From Patiria pectinifera (taxonomy: Eukaryota; Echinodermata; Asteroidea; Valvatida; Asterinidae), in the NCBI GenBank assembly GCA_029964075.1, contig CM057147.1, forward strand, positions 17,071,513 through 17,135,512: a DNA stretch of 64,000 nucleotides, in the 5' to 3' direction. The translations under genes and the position numbers were made by a program. The notes below the pieces were generated by a model. That model saw only the letters and a list, made by a program, of their open reading frames with translations. It searched no databases and was not told the DNA's origin. Positions 12,494 through 25,000 of this stretch are shown piece by piece; the first letter of the stretch is position 1, and each line of letters opens with the position of its first letter.

Positions 12494-13957
12494 CTAATCT
12501 TGCCTATCATAAAAAGTATGTGACGCATGCGTAGTGGTCTCTGCGTTACGCTGAGACGCTGAAGAGTCTTTGTAAACTTTGCTGTTTATTTCCCCACAAA
12601 GCAAGTTGGAAATACGCGTTGTGAAACGAAAATGATCTGCCCAACATCAGTAACTCGATACATGCAGAAAGAAGAACAAATATTATTGCAGACGGAAGCC
12701 ATTCAACAGGACAGCTATATACACCGACTCGGTACAATTCCACTTAAATATTCCACTTTTTATTGAGTTTATGGGATCACAGTTCTCATTTTTTAATTAT
12801 AACAAAAGAGGATCATTGTACAGAGTATAATTATGCCAAATAATGCACCCCAAAATCTTCAAACGAAAGAATTAAAATCCATTTATGCAATATGCCACTA
12901 CAACCCACCTCTATTTTGATTGCTATAATGCTATGCGTACACATATTCCACATTACTTTGAAATGCCATTCTATGCCAGACGGGTTTGAACAAAAAAAAT
13001 CATATACATTACCGCCAGAGAAAATACATTTTAAGTTGTAAAATGAAGCAATGTTCTTATTACATGATTTAAATACTTGTGTAAGTTCGAGTAGAAATAA
13101 TCATAAATATAAAACGAAGTTCAATTCTGTATCATATTTAAAACTCTCACGTACCTCTGTTTTACACCTTTGGGTAAACTTTGGGGTACTAAACTTAACA
13201 ATGAGAAGCGTAATACAAAGCTGAATATATCACATTTTGAAAGTTGCTCAGAGAATGCCCACTACTTTTCTCTCAAGAAAATTTTTTACTCAATAAAAAG
13301 TGAGCATTGGAAACGGAGTGTGTTATCATGTGAGTGAAGTTGCCCATGGTCTCCTCTACAGGCTTTTTAATTTCTCAAAAAGATGGGGGACGGAGGTTCC
13401 ACGACTTTCCATCAGAAATAATCCAGGGAATTTCCAACGGGTTTACTAACTTCAGTGGAACAAAGCATGATTCGTCTCTTACAGCAACATGATAGATTTT
13501 CCGTCATTGTAACCCGCACACAAACGGCAACACCAGACTCATTTTTCGAACTTTTTAGGACGGAATTTCCAGTGCCCATTTTGTTTGTAGTTTTTATATT
13601 AAGGTTAACCCTCCTCGTTAAAAACCAATCTGATTTAAATGGACAGAATGTTCAGCTTTGCGCACAGAACACACAAAAAATAGAGCCCAACATGTTGTAC
13701 GGACAATATTATGCACGATTAATAGGAGTCCTGAAGTAAAATGATGCTTTTTACATATTGCTGCAGTGTCTCGCTCAACACAAGAAAAAGATAGTGCTTC
13801 AAACCAAGTGCATTGTATCTAACTTCCACTAATTACACAGAATAAAACAACTCCTGGCTTTCTACGATTATCATTGTAAATGTGTGTCCAGATGGCATGG
13901 GCATTTCTAGGGTTTCAATTTCAAAAGAAACTAAACTCCACACGCACACTACCGGAA
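12494..13957. other. Intergenic, no gene seen
   Basis: No conserved coding content. An open frame at 13455-13739 (+) resembles no family I know and has no splice or codon support. No repeat ends were recognised. Confidence 0.4.
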
Positions 13958-14160
13958 TGGACCGATCCAGTAAGCTCCGCCCAGTGCACACGTGGGCAAA
14001 TTAACACGTGCTCCTCTCCAATGCCAGGACGCTGCATTTTCCTTCCGCGCGCATCATACGCGCGTGCACGGATGTCGGACTTTAGTGCACGCACGTCGGA
14101 CATAAATCGCGGCTGTGATTGGTCAGAACACCATGGGGCGGTGCTTACTGGATCGGTCCA
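13958..14160. mobile_element. 203-bp TIR MITE, TGGACCGATCCAGTAAGC ends
   Basis: TGGACCGATCCAGTAAGC at the left is matched by its inverse GCTTACTGGATCGGTCCA at the right, followed inward by CCGCCC/GGGCGG. The GC-rich interior contains GCGCGC and CACGTG palindromes. Confidence 0.75.
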
Positions 14161-14510
14161 TTTATGAACTATTACAGTAAGTGGATAGTCTTGCATATAG
14201 GCCTTCTGTACATTCAATATTACATTACAGGTCACATAAAACGGTATGCATATAATTATTTCATCGAAGTTTAGAGTTTCAAATTTCATTACAGACAGTC
14301 TTCCATTCCTCGACACACAACACACAACCACACCAGTTTTTTTCTCGGTATTGTTACACCCTACAACTTTGGACATTAGATATAATTTCGCTGATGATTT
14401 TTTTCTTCTGTACAGGTTGCAGCAAATTTCGCTGGTACCTGGCGATCTCTACTTGGGAATTCTCCTTTGTGTGAATAGTATTAACAATTAACTATTGTAT
14501 CAGTTAAACT

Positions 14511-15102
14511 CGCCCCACAAATAAATGTGGCTCAAAAACCGATATTCCTCCGTTTGTGAGCCACACAGTGGTCCTGTGCTATTTATGGAGAAAAGTTGAT
14601 TTCGAAGAAATCGAAATCAGGACTATTATCCTGCAGTTTAGTTATCCTGCGGTTTTATGGCAATATTTGCAGTGTGTTTGTCCAAAAAGGGGAAAGAATG
14701 TTGCAACCTGATGCTGCTTTTTTTTCATATATCATGTCAATGAAGGTCAGTCGTTGCAAAAATGATGATAAGACATGAATCTGGGAGTGGACTGAGAAAA
14801 CTTTCCAATTTTGTTGACTCTCCATAGACTTGGTACACAACTGCTGAAGTAGCGTCAGGTTGCAACATTCTTTCCCAAAAAAGATTGCTGTAATTTTCTC
14901 TGGGTCACATGTCATGTTCACTTGACCTTTTGGTTTTCCCTGTTTGGTAAGTATCTTCCATGCTAAGTATAAAGTTAAATAAAAAGAAAAAAGGACCGAT
15001 TTTCGATTTCCTCAAAATCAACTTTCCCACAAATAGCATATGACCACTATGCAACTCACAATATAGAGGAAGTCCAGTATCTGAGCAACATTTATGGGCT
15101 AC
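14511..15102. mobile_element. Fold-back element
   Basis: Long imperfect inverted arms. GTGAG...AGTGGTC...GCTATTT at 14556-14585 pairs with 15036-15060, AAGTTGATTT at about 14594 pairs with AAATCAACTT at about 15016, and GAATGTTGCAACCTGA at 14696 pairs with TCAGGTTGCAACATTC at about 14855. The outer limits are approximate. Confidence 0.6.
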
Positions 15103-16048
15103 AGTCGAGCCAGGTCACATTTCTTCAAGGGATTTTGATGTTGACAAATGTATCTTCTAACAGTCACAATGGTTTACTATTGAGCGAACACAACCGAATC
15201 AACTGGTACTGCTGCTACTCGCAATTACTGACTTCCAAGCAGTGAAATGGCCGGGAACCAGCTAAACATTACAGTACTTGAAATCTAACGACTGCCAACA
15301 ATATGTAATAAATCAAGTCTCTTATTATCGTCGGATATGTAACATTTACAGAAAAAGACGACAAATTTGCTTGCATAACTGCCACTGACTTCTTCCACTT
15401 ATTCTTGCTTGGTTTCAATAACAAAAACAGATCAATTATAGTGGTATTTGGCTTGCCACGAAATGTTCATGTAGTCCAGAGAAGATAAAATTCAAATTGG
15501 ACTTGTTTCATAACTTTTTTGGGGGTAACTTACACTATTTTCTTGTCCATTAAAACGAGCATCATCGACCCATCAATTTTGAAACCTCACTCGGGTTTTG
15601 ACATCCTGATGAATATGGACATTACTTAGGTGATCCAACAACAGCGAAATATTAATTTTTGATTTGTGCGAGACTTTTTAAATGCCTGCAACTTGAAAAG
15701 TAGCCCTGGCAACTTTGGGCACTTCTTGCTAGATTGCTTGACCAACAATAGTCTGGAAAATATTCAAAATTTTTTTCTTAAATATGTGCAGTGACTTTCT
15801 ATTGCACACACGGAATTGGACACAAAATGGCTTCAAAGTGCCGAGGCATAAGTTTTCAAACCATCACCACAACTTTGAAAGTAAAATTCATAAAATTTGA
15901 GTATTAGTCTGTTTAAGAGTTTTTAAAACTAGTCCTGAGGGCGATATTTTTGCGCCAGGCTTTGCCAGGCAATGAAACGCAAAAGAACAAGTTTTTCACC
16001 AGGCATTTAAAACTAAGCCCAGACGCAATAAGCCAGTTCGGTATCTCG
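15103..16048. other. Intergenic, no gene seen
   Basis: AT-rich sequence without conserved frames or recognised repeat ends. Confidence 0.4.
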
Positions 16049-16589
16049 TTCGCTCGTACCCCCTCCTGCAAACAGGATGCTGGGATACTCTGGATGAGCT
16101 TCACAGAATCTTGTGAAGGAAGTGGCCTAGTGACCTATGTATAAAGCATCTGGCTGCAGCTGTTCTAGACCGCAGTTAGACAATGTGCACAAATGCTATC
16201 CGAAAACTTCCCATAGAAATGCGCACATTCCATACCGGATGTGATTTCTGTTTCATTGCGGACCACGTGGACAAAATTTTGAGCGTCGCATGATGCAATC
16301 CGACCGTTCGTGATTCGAAACGGAGCCTGAGCAAGTGATGGGAATTGTAAATTTACAACACGGATAAGTTTTACAGAATTTCCTACATTATTACGCTTTT
16401 CAATGACAAAAAAAATCTCTAAACTGGAATAAAAGAGTACTGAATCAGTCTTAACGGCCGTTTCAAACCTTGCAGAGTCATGACCTTGATGATTCGCAGG
16501 TCACTGGCCACGCAAAATCCAACCAATCAGAGCGTGAATTCATCAGAGTATCCCAGCGTCCTGTTTGCAGGGCGGGGGGTACGAGCGAA
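16049..16589. mobile_element. 541-bp TIR element, TTCGCTCGTACC ends
   Basis: Arms of about 100 bp: TTCGCTCGTACCCCC, then CTGCAAACAGGA and GCTGGGATACTCTG at the left, mirrored at 16535-16589. The similarity continues to a GGCC(T)AGTGACCT segment in both arms. No coding content. Confidence 0.7.
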
Positions 16590-17161
16590 GGTATCTCGAT
16601 GAAGAAGTCCAGGTCAAAGGTCATTCAAGATAAACTCACTGACGCGATGTAACGCAAACGCCCATGCTGCTCGTATATCAACCGGGAATTTGCGAGTGCA
16701 TGCCCCTTTGATGGGCGTTCGATTATCACGAATGACATGAGACCTATATTATCATGCGCAGTTGAAATACGAAATTGACTTATTGCAATATATTATTACT
16801 GGTGTCATTTTTATGGAAAGTTCTGCAGTCCCTTTTAAATAGTTTGACTCATATTTGAGAGTTTCAAAATACAGGCAAATGTTGACCTAGATGTGAAAAT
16901 TGCCACACATATGTAAAAAAAAAGAAAAACGCTGAAAATCATGTTAAGTTGTCTTTAGTTGGTAAGAAGCTGTGAAAGCCAGAAAATGCATAGACGTTGT
17001 GCAATACCAAAGTAATTGTCATCAAAATTATAAACTAATAATCAATCCTTGTAGGAAAAAAAACAACTTTCCATATTCACTAAAAAGAAGAATGTGCTTC
17101 TGTGGGACTAGCGCCCTTTTGAACAAAGATATTGACAAACTGGGGAACCGCCAACATAGGG

Positions 17162-17233
17162 CTGGATAGCTCAGTTGGTAGAGCACCGGAACGGCAATCC
17201 AGAGGTAACAGGTTCAAACCCCTCTCCAGTCAA
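17162..17233 (+). mobile_element. tRNA-like SINE head, GGC-anticodon-like
   Basis: A cloverleaf can be drawn: acceptor GGCTGGA pairing with TCCAGTC, a D-arm with GCTCAGTTGGTAGAGC, a T-arm with the B box GGTTCAAAC. The anticodon loop is ACGGCAA with C where tRNAs have U33, and the anticodon stem has a mismatch, so a working tRNA is unlikely. A shared leader (TTGACAAACTGGGGAACCGC) precedes it at about 17131, as in the other two copies near 30.4 kb, and CAATTTC... tails follow. Confidence 0.65.
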
Positions 17234-17514
17234 TTTCCTTTTTCAACTTTTCAAAGTTTTTTTTCGTTATAGGAAAGACCACACAGGAATGCTGAACAAA
17301 AAATATTTTTTTCTTTGTTTCGAATAGTTAAATATCAATAAAAAAACCTAACTAAATATACTTGCCACTAAATATACATGTATCATCTGTTGGGTGTAAG
17401 GGTGTTGCATCACTCAATAATGTTGCATTCGGATTCTGCTCATATAACACTGCGTCAACTTGAAATAAGAGTCGTAGTTCTCATCTGGGTTGTAAGTGCT
17501 AATCCGGTTCTTAA

Positions 17515-17989
17515 AGAGGTTGTGGAATGCTCGAAGACATTTCCGTCATGTTTGGGGTATGTGTAGCCTAAGGTGTGATGAAATAAAAACGACTATTGTT
17601 TCTGTCATGAAATGAGCACAAAGGGTACTTTTGAGAGCTATTTTTCAGGTCCTGTTTGGACCCGAACGTGCAATTTGTGTAAAAGTCGTCGTTGCGGGCA
17701 GCAAACAAAACACAGTAAATCGTGACGTGATAAACAGGACTCGTTTATGCTACTCTGCATCGGGAGTCCTGTTTATTACGTCACGATTTACTGTGTGTTG
17801 TTTGCTGCCAACGCATTACACAAATTGCACGATCAGCAAACAGGCATGACAGGACTTGAAAAACAGCTCTCAAAAGTACCTTTTGTACTCATTTTATGAC
17901 AGAAACAATAGTCGTTTTTATTTCATCACACCTTAGGCTACATATACCCGAAAAATGACGGAAATGTCTTCCAGCATTCCACAGCCTCT
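17515..17989. mobile_element. Near-perfect palindromic MITE (TTAA target)
   Basis: Two arms of about 220 bp form an almost exact inverted repeat, beginning AGAGG(T/C)TGTGGAATGC and flanked on both sides by TTAA (17511-17514 and 17990-17993). The loop is about 30 bp around GCTACTCTGCATC. A single-arm fragment of the same family is at 38945-39040. Confidence 0.85.
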
Positions 17990-18105
17990 TTAAGGAAGGA
18001 CGACGACCCATGCGATCTATTTATCCTCGTGTGATCTATGGCTTATTCTTGTAACAAACATATTTTGTTTTCTTGTAACAAACAGAGTATGTCATTCATA
18101 TGAAT
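17990..18105 (+). pseudogene. Duplicated scrap of the IgGFc-binding gene
   Basis: About 110 bp match 7104-7214: the intron end (GGAAGGACGACGACCCATGC, then TCGTGTGATCTAT), the acceptor region GGTAACAAACAG or equivalent, and the first bases of the transmembrane exon (AGTATGTCAT). The likeness stops just inside the exon, so the copy codes for nothing. It begins exactly at the TTAA flank of the palindromic element at 17515-17989. Confidence 0.7.
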
Positions 18106-18637
18106 TCAAAATGTCTGTGCCCAGGACGGCTTTCAAAGCGTCTCCGCGCACAAGAATGAGGAGTTAGCGCTCTAGTAATTTAATAAAGCTCTACGGTTGC
18201 ACTCTAATTCAAGAACAAGTACCAATTGAAATACAGCAGAGAGTCCTAACAACGAATGTTGGCTTGTGTGCCGCGTACGTTCTATTACTGACGATTCCTT
18301 TTCTCACTGGGTTGGCAGTGGTTTAATAACGAATGTAGTGCTGAATAGTGTCATATTTCTAACCAGAATTCTGTGGTTTAGCAGAGCCTTGCCATTAGGC
18401 GAGTATCTCATTCAGTATTGAACTCGGCAACATGTACTGACTATAATCTCTATATGAGGTACTCGTACTCAAACTCGGTTCAATTTTTCACTCATACTCA
18501 TGAACATGAGCGGATCCAGAACACAACTTTTTTTTGGGGGGGGGGGAGGGCCAAAACACTTTTTGGTCCCACTTGGGGTCTGCCCACTTTAACCATTCTT
18601 TTTGGAGGAAAAGATGGTGGTGTACACAGTGTCTGCC
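18106..18637. other. Non-coding, G-run and low complexity
   Basis: No gene was recognised. A T-run followed by a G-run lies at about 18529-18547. The stretch precedes the 3' UTR of the minus-strand PITP gene. Confidence 0.4.
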
Positions 18638-18643
18638 TTTATT
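18638..18643 (-). terminator. Candidate polyadenylation signal, PITP gene
   Basis: AATAAA on the minus strand, about 370 bp past the PITP stop codon. It was chosen by position only. Confidence 0.4.
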
Positions 18644-19008
18644 GCGACGTCACTTAACAAAAACCAAAAAAAATAGATTTGTTTCCCCTTCCCCGGATCC
18701 GCCCTTGCTCACGAAAAACATTTGATAATAGCAGTGGGTAAACAAAATGAATTGCTATGCAGCGTTTAAATAGAAAAACCAAACTAAATTTACGGATTTT
18801 TTTAGGGCACTTTTACACTTACATTTTACTTGATCGACAGTCATGACAGCATAAATGGAGACTTGAAAAGAGGCTATTTAAATCACTAAAAACATGGTTA
18901 TTCACTGTTTTAAATATCATTATTTTGGAGGCCTTACATTAGCAAACCCCGCTCTCGTATCGTTCTCCACTTGGAATATGGCGAGTCGTCTAAGAAGAAA
19001 GCCAGTGA

Positions 19009-22000
19009 TCACTTCTCCTTTGTTCCTTTCAGTTCCCCTCCTTTCCGCATCTGTTTATGGGTAAAAATAAAAAAATGTACAGATGTCGCGGTGCTGTTTC
19101 ATCAAATTCCATTTAAAGGTATAGTCCATCATTTGTAATTTGTGCATTTTGTTCATTTGAAGCAACAAAAGTGCTCAAGATCTAAAGAAGGGTGCTGAAC
19201 AACTAACCTGATGAAGCTTTAACTGTATATTTCGACAAAAAAAACCCCAACATTCTAGGATCTCTATTTCAAATCAAAAGTTGCTGAATCATGTTTTGAA
19301 TTGGGCCTGAATTCAGCGTCCGAAACACGTTCTCACTGAGCCGATTGCAGCTACGCGATGTCGCGCACTGATCCGACGAATTATAGCAGCTGTGCGCGCA
19401 TGTGCGTGGTGCCAATGCTTGCCCGCTTTGCCGAAACAGCTTGCCGAAAAGAATAATTTCACAGGGAGTTAAGTCCCCTTACTACCTTCCAACCAAGTAT
19501 GTTTTTTCAACAATGATTACGCCAGTTACTTTTTGGATAGCTACAAATGATGGACTCTGGCTTTAAATTTAATTTCTATCAATCAGATTTTGTGGGGAAA
19601 AGATGGTCAGAAAATTCGGAATTTTAAAATTTTTGAAAAGTCGGATTAAAATCAGAAAAAATTTGCATCTCTGCATGCCCTGGAAAACATGCAGAAAAGC
19701 AGGAAAAAATCTCAAACTGAGGGTGTGTGTGTGTGTCATTACCTCGTTGAGATCTTTCTGTGTTTGGTCTTCGATGGCCCGTATATCTTCCATGGTCAGA
19801 CCCGCCCACTTGTCCATCCAGCAGTACACCTGGCGATGGAAGTTTGTGAAGACCCTTCTCTCCGCCTAGAGTTACAGGTGAACGAAGACAAAAATTGGAA
19901 CAAAAGGCATTAAATGTGGGACCTATTGGCAAGCGCCTCTTTCAGCAAAACCGTGACTAATTGGGAGACCAACGACATAGAAATGGACGACTCAGTTGAG
20001 TGCCATTGCAGTGTTCCAGTGGTCTGTGGAATGAATCTACACAGTAAATACTAACTAAGGTACGAGGCAACTAGCAAAACACTTGACAAAGTTAGAAGCC
20101 TGCTCGCTTGTAAGACCTATCGGGTCAAAACTTCTAAGGAGTACAGTGGCCTCGTGGTCTGGAGCATTGAACTCGTAGTCTGCGGGTAATTCTGCAGGTT
20201 GTGGGTTTGAGTCCAGCCTGCGGCTATGGTGCATGTGCCCTTGGGCTAGGCACTTTGTCACTCATTGCTTCTCCTCACCAAGAGTAAATGGGTACCTGTG
20301 AGGGCAGAGATGGTTATTGTGATTGATTTTAGCTGCTTTGCGCCGAAATGGCAGCATCGAGTTGTATAGTCCCCAGGGAGCTGAGATTGTCTTTGGAATG
20401 TTTCATATGCCCGATGATCAGGGAAAAAAAATAATATAAAAAGCTTTGATCTTAGTTAAAAGTGCTATTATAAGTATGTATTATTATTAAGGCCAAAACT
20501 ATCTCATGGCCAGTGCTTACCAACTGCAACTGGATACAATTCAAATCAAACTAGGTTTTTTCACCAACGTATAAACGCTGTACACTCAGTGTGTTACATG
20601 TACCTCCCAAGTGAAAGTTAGAAAAAATCACTCGGGTGGGACTCGAACTCGAACCCACGACCTCCTGCTTTCTAGTGCAGATGTCTTACCACTCGACCAT
20701 CGAGCTAACGGGATCTGTTGGCTGGTTCGAATCTGATGTACATAGCAGCGGGTACCGCATAAACTATTATAAGATGGAATTTTGTCCCCCCCAAAATCGG
20801 GATATAAACACCGCTCATTTATCATATGGCTCGTTTGTTCAATCAATCATCCACAATTCCTTTTGGACTCAATAAATTTAACTGTATACTCAGTGTGTTA
20901 CCTCCCGATCGTGGAAAACCATTGGCCCTAAATAGGGAGCTCACACACCGCACTTTTCAGTTCTTACCGTTTGGACCCAGCTTTCCACCATCCCCTGCAG
21001 ACCAAACCATATAAACTCGATGGTCACCAGCTTGTACGCACACATATGAGGTTCACAGGTTTTCTGCGAAAAAAAAAGCATTTGTAAAAACAGGAATCAG
21101 AGACAAAAATGTCTTGAGTAAAATCAGCATACATGTATTATGATGTGATGGTGTAGACTAAGAGATGCCTGGCCGTGTACATACAGGGTGAGTAAAACAA
21201 AACAAACCCCAAATGTCCGGACCATTGTTTTAGTGAAGTTCTGCATGTAGCACTGTCTGCATGTAGCACTGTCAAAGCCCAATTCATAAGCTTTCTTTTA
21301 GTACCAGAATCATTCAAATCACTCATGCACTTTTTAAGTTATGGAATTTTAAACACAACCACCGTCTTAAAGTTCTGTCCACGGATCGCAAAAAGGTCAG
21401 TGTTCCTTCAGCAAAACAAAAACAAACCACATAGGGATGTGTGTAAATCGTTTATGTTTTGCTGAAAGAACGCACATCTTTTTTTTCTGTGATCCGTGGA
21501 CAGAACTTTAAAACAGTGGTTGTGTTTAAAATTCCGTAACTTAAAAAGTACATGAGTGATTTGAATGATTCTTGTACTAAAACAAAGCTTATAAATAGAG
21601 GCTTCCATTTCCTAGATTATGAAAGTGTTACATGCAAGAACTTCATTCCAAAAAAATACAAGTCCGGCCTTTGGGTTTAATTTTTAAACTCACCCTGTAC
21701 TCACTGAAGCTACAACACTGTTGAATTTATCATTGATGAACACACAAGACATTATAGGATTAACATATACTTACTCGCCAGTTAGGGTCTGTAAGAGGCC
21801 CTCGATTCAGTTTGGCAGAAGCAACTTTCTTTGGATCAAATTCTGGTTTGTAGTCCTGTGGATTGGTTACAGAGAAAACAGAATTAGCAAGATTAGTTAC
21901 AAATAACATTTCCTCTGGTGAATAATGCATTGCCTATACAGTGCTTTTACATACAAAACACTTCACAGGTAGAGGCACTTGTAGTAAAGTGTCTTGCCTA

Positions 22001-25000
22001 AGAACAACAAGCACTGTGATCCAATGCTTAGATGCTCCCAATAGGCACGGAAGTTGTGAGGTTGTTTTGAAAAGTACTGGAAATATCACTGAAAGGGAAT
22101 GGATTTGGTTGAACTCAAGATGTAATTTGCACAGGACATGGAAACTTCCCCGTAATGGAAGCTTCAGATGGTAACAACTTAACACAAAGGGCAGTTGAAC
22201 CAAATGCACAACTGTTCCCGGCATCTACCAATGTGTCTGCTTATATACTTACGCTATCTTTGATCTTGTCGTGTGCTATATCGATATTTATAACGTCTCG
22301 CTTCGCTAACTTTTCAGGGGGCAAATTGTGAACCTAAAAAACAAAACAAAAAAACTTTGTTTAATTAATATCAAACATAAAGCTCAATAGAAACAGTCAA
22401 GTCAAAACATTTTGGGATTTTTCAACCTCCTGTTTTTTTTAAAGCAATGCTAAAATAAGGTGAAGGTTTTTAACATCCATTCATAAATACTAAGACAGTT
22501 GACCCATTTCTATTGGTCAAGAGCCTATCATGTAGGTGATTTTAAGTGGCAGATAAAATCAACGGCCGATTTTAAACACTGCTGCGTTCTGCGCCACATC
22601 ATGCAGCCTGAGCCTCTATCTCCTTAAGGCCAAAAAAAAAAAGTCTCCGGTTTCTGGTATGGAGCTTGCCCAAAAAGTGGTGCGGCGACGCGGCTTTTTT
22701 TTTTTTTTTTACCTGATTTTTTTATTCAAATATCGGCCGACTGCAAATGGTGCCCGACTAAACTTAGTGCAAATATATGGGAGTCCAGAGAGGCCACATA
22801 AAGCTTATTCTCGACCATAACCCCATCTAAAAACACGTTAAAATTGTGCAGCAGCAGGATTCCAGTCAAACCAGTGAGTTTGGCGGTTTTGAGACATCAT
22901 CTTTCATTAAAAAAAAACTTTTTCATTTTGCCGACGCGCATGGCTGCGGCGACGCGCGCGCATACCAGAAACCGGAGATTTTTTGTTTTTTGGCCTAAAA
23001 GGAGGTATTTAGCACTATGCACACGAGGCAAATGCCACGAAAGCTTATGAATTGGGCTTTCACATCTTAGATCTGGAAAGCACTACATGCTGAACTTCTT
23101 TACAAAATTTCTTCTTTGCACAACAGGGGGCGCTATTTGGGTTTCCTTTTTTCTTTTTCTTTTTTAACTCTGTATACTTACATTGTGTAGCTCTCCTCTG
23201 TCTGGCTTGTGCCATGTTTCAATTGTCAGGGACATTTTTTCTTTTCCCATGTAATCAGGATTCTGTTGGGCAAAAAAAAAGAGGCGAAAGTGTTATTTTC
23301 GCACAAAGGCTATAACAGGTCATTTCGGGGAGGAACTTACCATTTTTTAGGATCAAGGTTTTCTGAATCTGCAACTATAAATTGGCAATCTCCAAACATA
23401 TGAATATAATCCATCAAGCGAAAGTGTGTGTTTTTCTTTTAAAGGGGATAGAAATTTCTACAAAAAGAATTTCAATTTGTGTGAATTGTAAAACAAAGTC
23501 TCTTAACCAGTAATAATGCTGGAGGACATGTAAACACGATCTGATACTGTATTTTTGTAGCGGTTGGTGACGGGTAAAATTTTCAAGCTTTCCGCGAGTC
23601 TCCAGCGGTGGACGGGTATACACGACAGTGGTTCCCATTGGTTTTGTAAGCACCATGTGTTGAACTTGAACTTGGCCAATGTACACAGCCTGTTGCCGTG
23701 GCAAATATCGCTCCGTGGCAGGGCCTTGGAGTGTTGCAAAATATGAAGTTACGGTGATAAAGTATCGTATAAATATCGACAAATGACTCTCACGAGTTGG
23801 TATGTGCAGTGCTTGACTTTGGCCGATATATTTTGTCTTTTTCTATTACTGGTGTTTTTCGGCCAAAAATAATCCCGCCATGGTTCAAAGATACAATGAA
23901 ATGTGCCTTTTTCTAAACTCCCTGATTGAAATTTTCAAAATTACATTTCAGTGTGTGCAGTCATGAATAGCGTGCCTGTTAGTATGGGTCGGATGGGTGA
24001 TAATCTAGGATCGTTTGAAAGCCAAGAATATCAGGAATGTGGAAAAAATCATCAAATTTGTCCAGGTTTTGTGGGAGCAGGGGTGTGTTCCTCTCAGGCA
24101 AATGTCACCAAAGTTTGCCATCTTTTCATGCATGGCCAATGGGAAATTTGCCTCATTTGGTATGGTAAATGTACTTACGGTAATAACTGTTTTGCAGTAT
24201 GGATATGCATTCCAAGCCTCTTCTACCATCTCCAGAGCCCCCGCTGGTGCCAACGCTCTGATAAACGCCGGAACTTTGCTGTTACAAAAAGAAAAAGGTA
24301 ACCTTGTCAAACGTAACCCAGTGTATCAGGTGTAAAACTCTGTGGGACCTTGCTGCATCCAGCCATCGAGCACAAGCGCGCATAAACGGCCAATTCTGAA
24401 ACAAATAGCATGCAAATTTTATGCTACCCCACGTGCCAGCCAATCAGAGTCGATTTTAGAAACTTTGATGTCGTTTCGATCAGAAACATAGACTAAGCTG
24501 TTGATTGGTCAATTTGGCTGACATGTTTTTGTAAATTTAATAACTGGCTACGGTAGATCCGGAACAGGGGCCCGCTGAATGGTCAGAATTTCGAGGTCAA
24601 GACGCAGTCTCGTTTTGCATTATAAATCACTGAATCTGTTCGCATGTACAACACCCAGATGCTACAGTTATACTCACTACTTTAGATGGTAGATTTTGTT
24701 TGTGTATTGGCCCTTCTCTCCCGACTCCTTCTCATAGGGTTTGTTCTCTATGACTTCAATGCCTTCCCCGCCCCCCGTTTCATTCTTGCTGGCTTCGGCA
24801 ACAGCCCACAGCTGAGCAACCTGGTACTGCAAAACACACATTTGTACAAAAGAGTTAATGGGGGGACACTTTAGATTGTCCTGACACCCTTTGGCATCTT
24901 TTGGAGTTTGACTTTGTCAAACCTGTATCAATTTGTGTCTAATTTTATAAAACACTAATAAGATTGTCACAGGATACACGTTTTATATGTGTGCACATTG

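Noticed and set aside
13455-13739. 94-residue gene in the intergenic gap
   Set aside because: No recognised domain, no splice partners and AT-driven composition.
17162-17233. Functional tRNA-Ala (GGC) gene
   Set aside because: C replaces the invariant U33, the anticodon stem has a mismatch, and three copies share a leader and tail outside the tRNA, as in a SINE.
19569-19742. Read-through C-terminal extension of the PITP exon ending at 19743
   Set aside because: A good donor follows DLNE, and an in-phase last exon at 19050-19009 gives the expected short C-terminus; the extension has no family resemblance.
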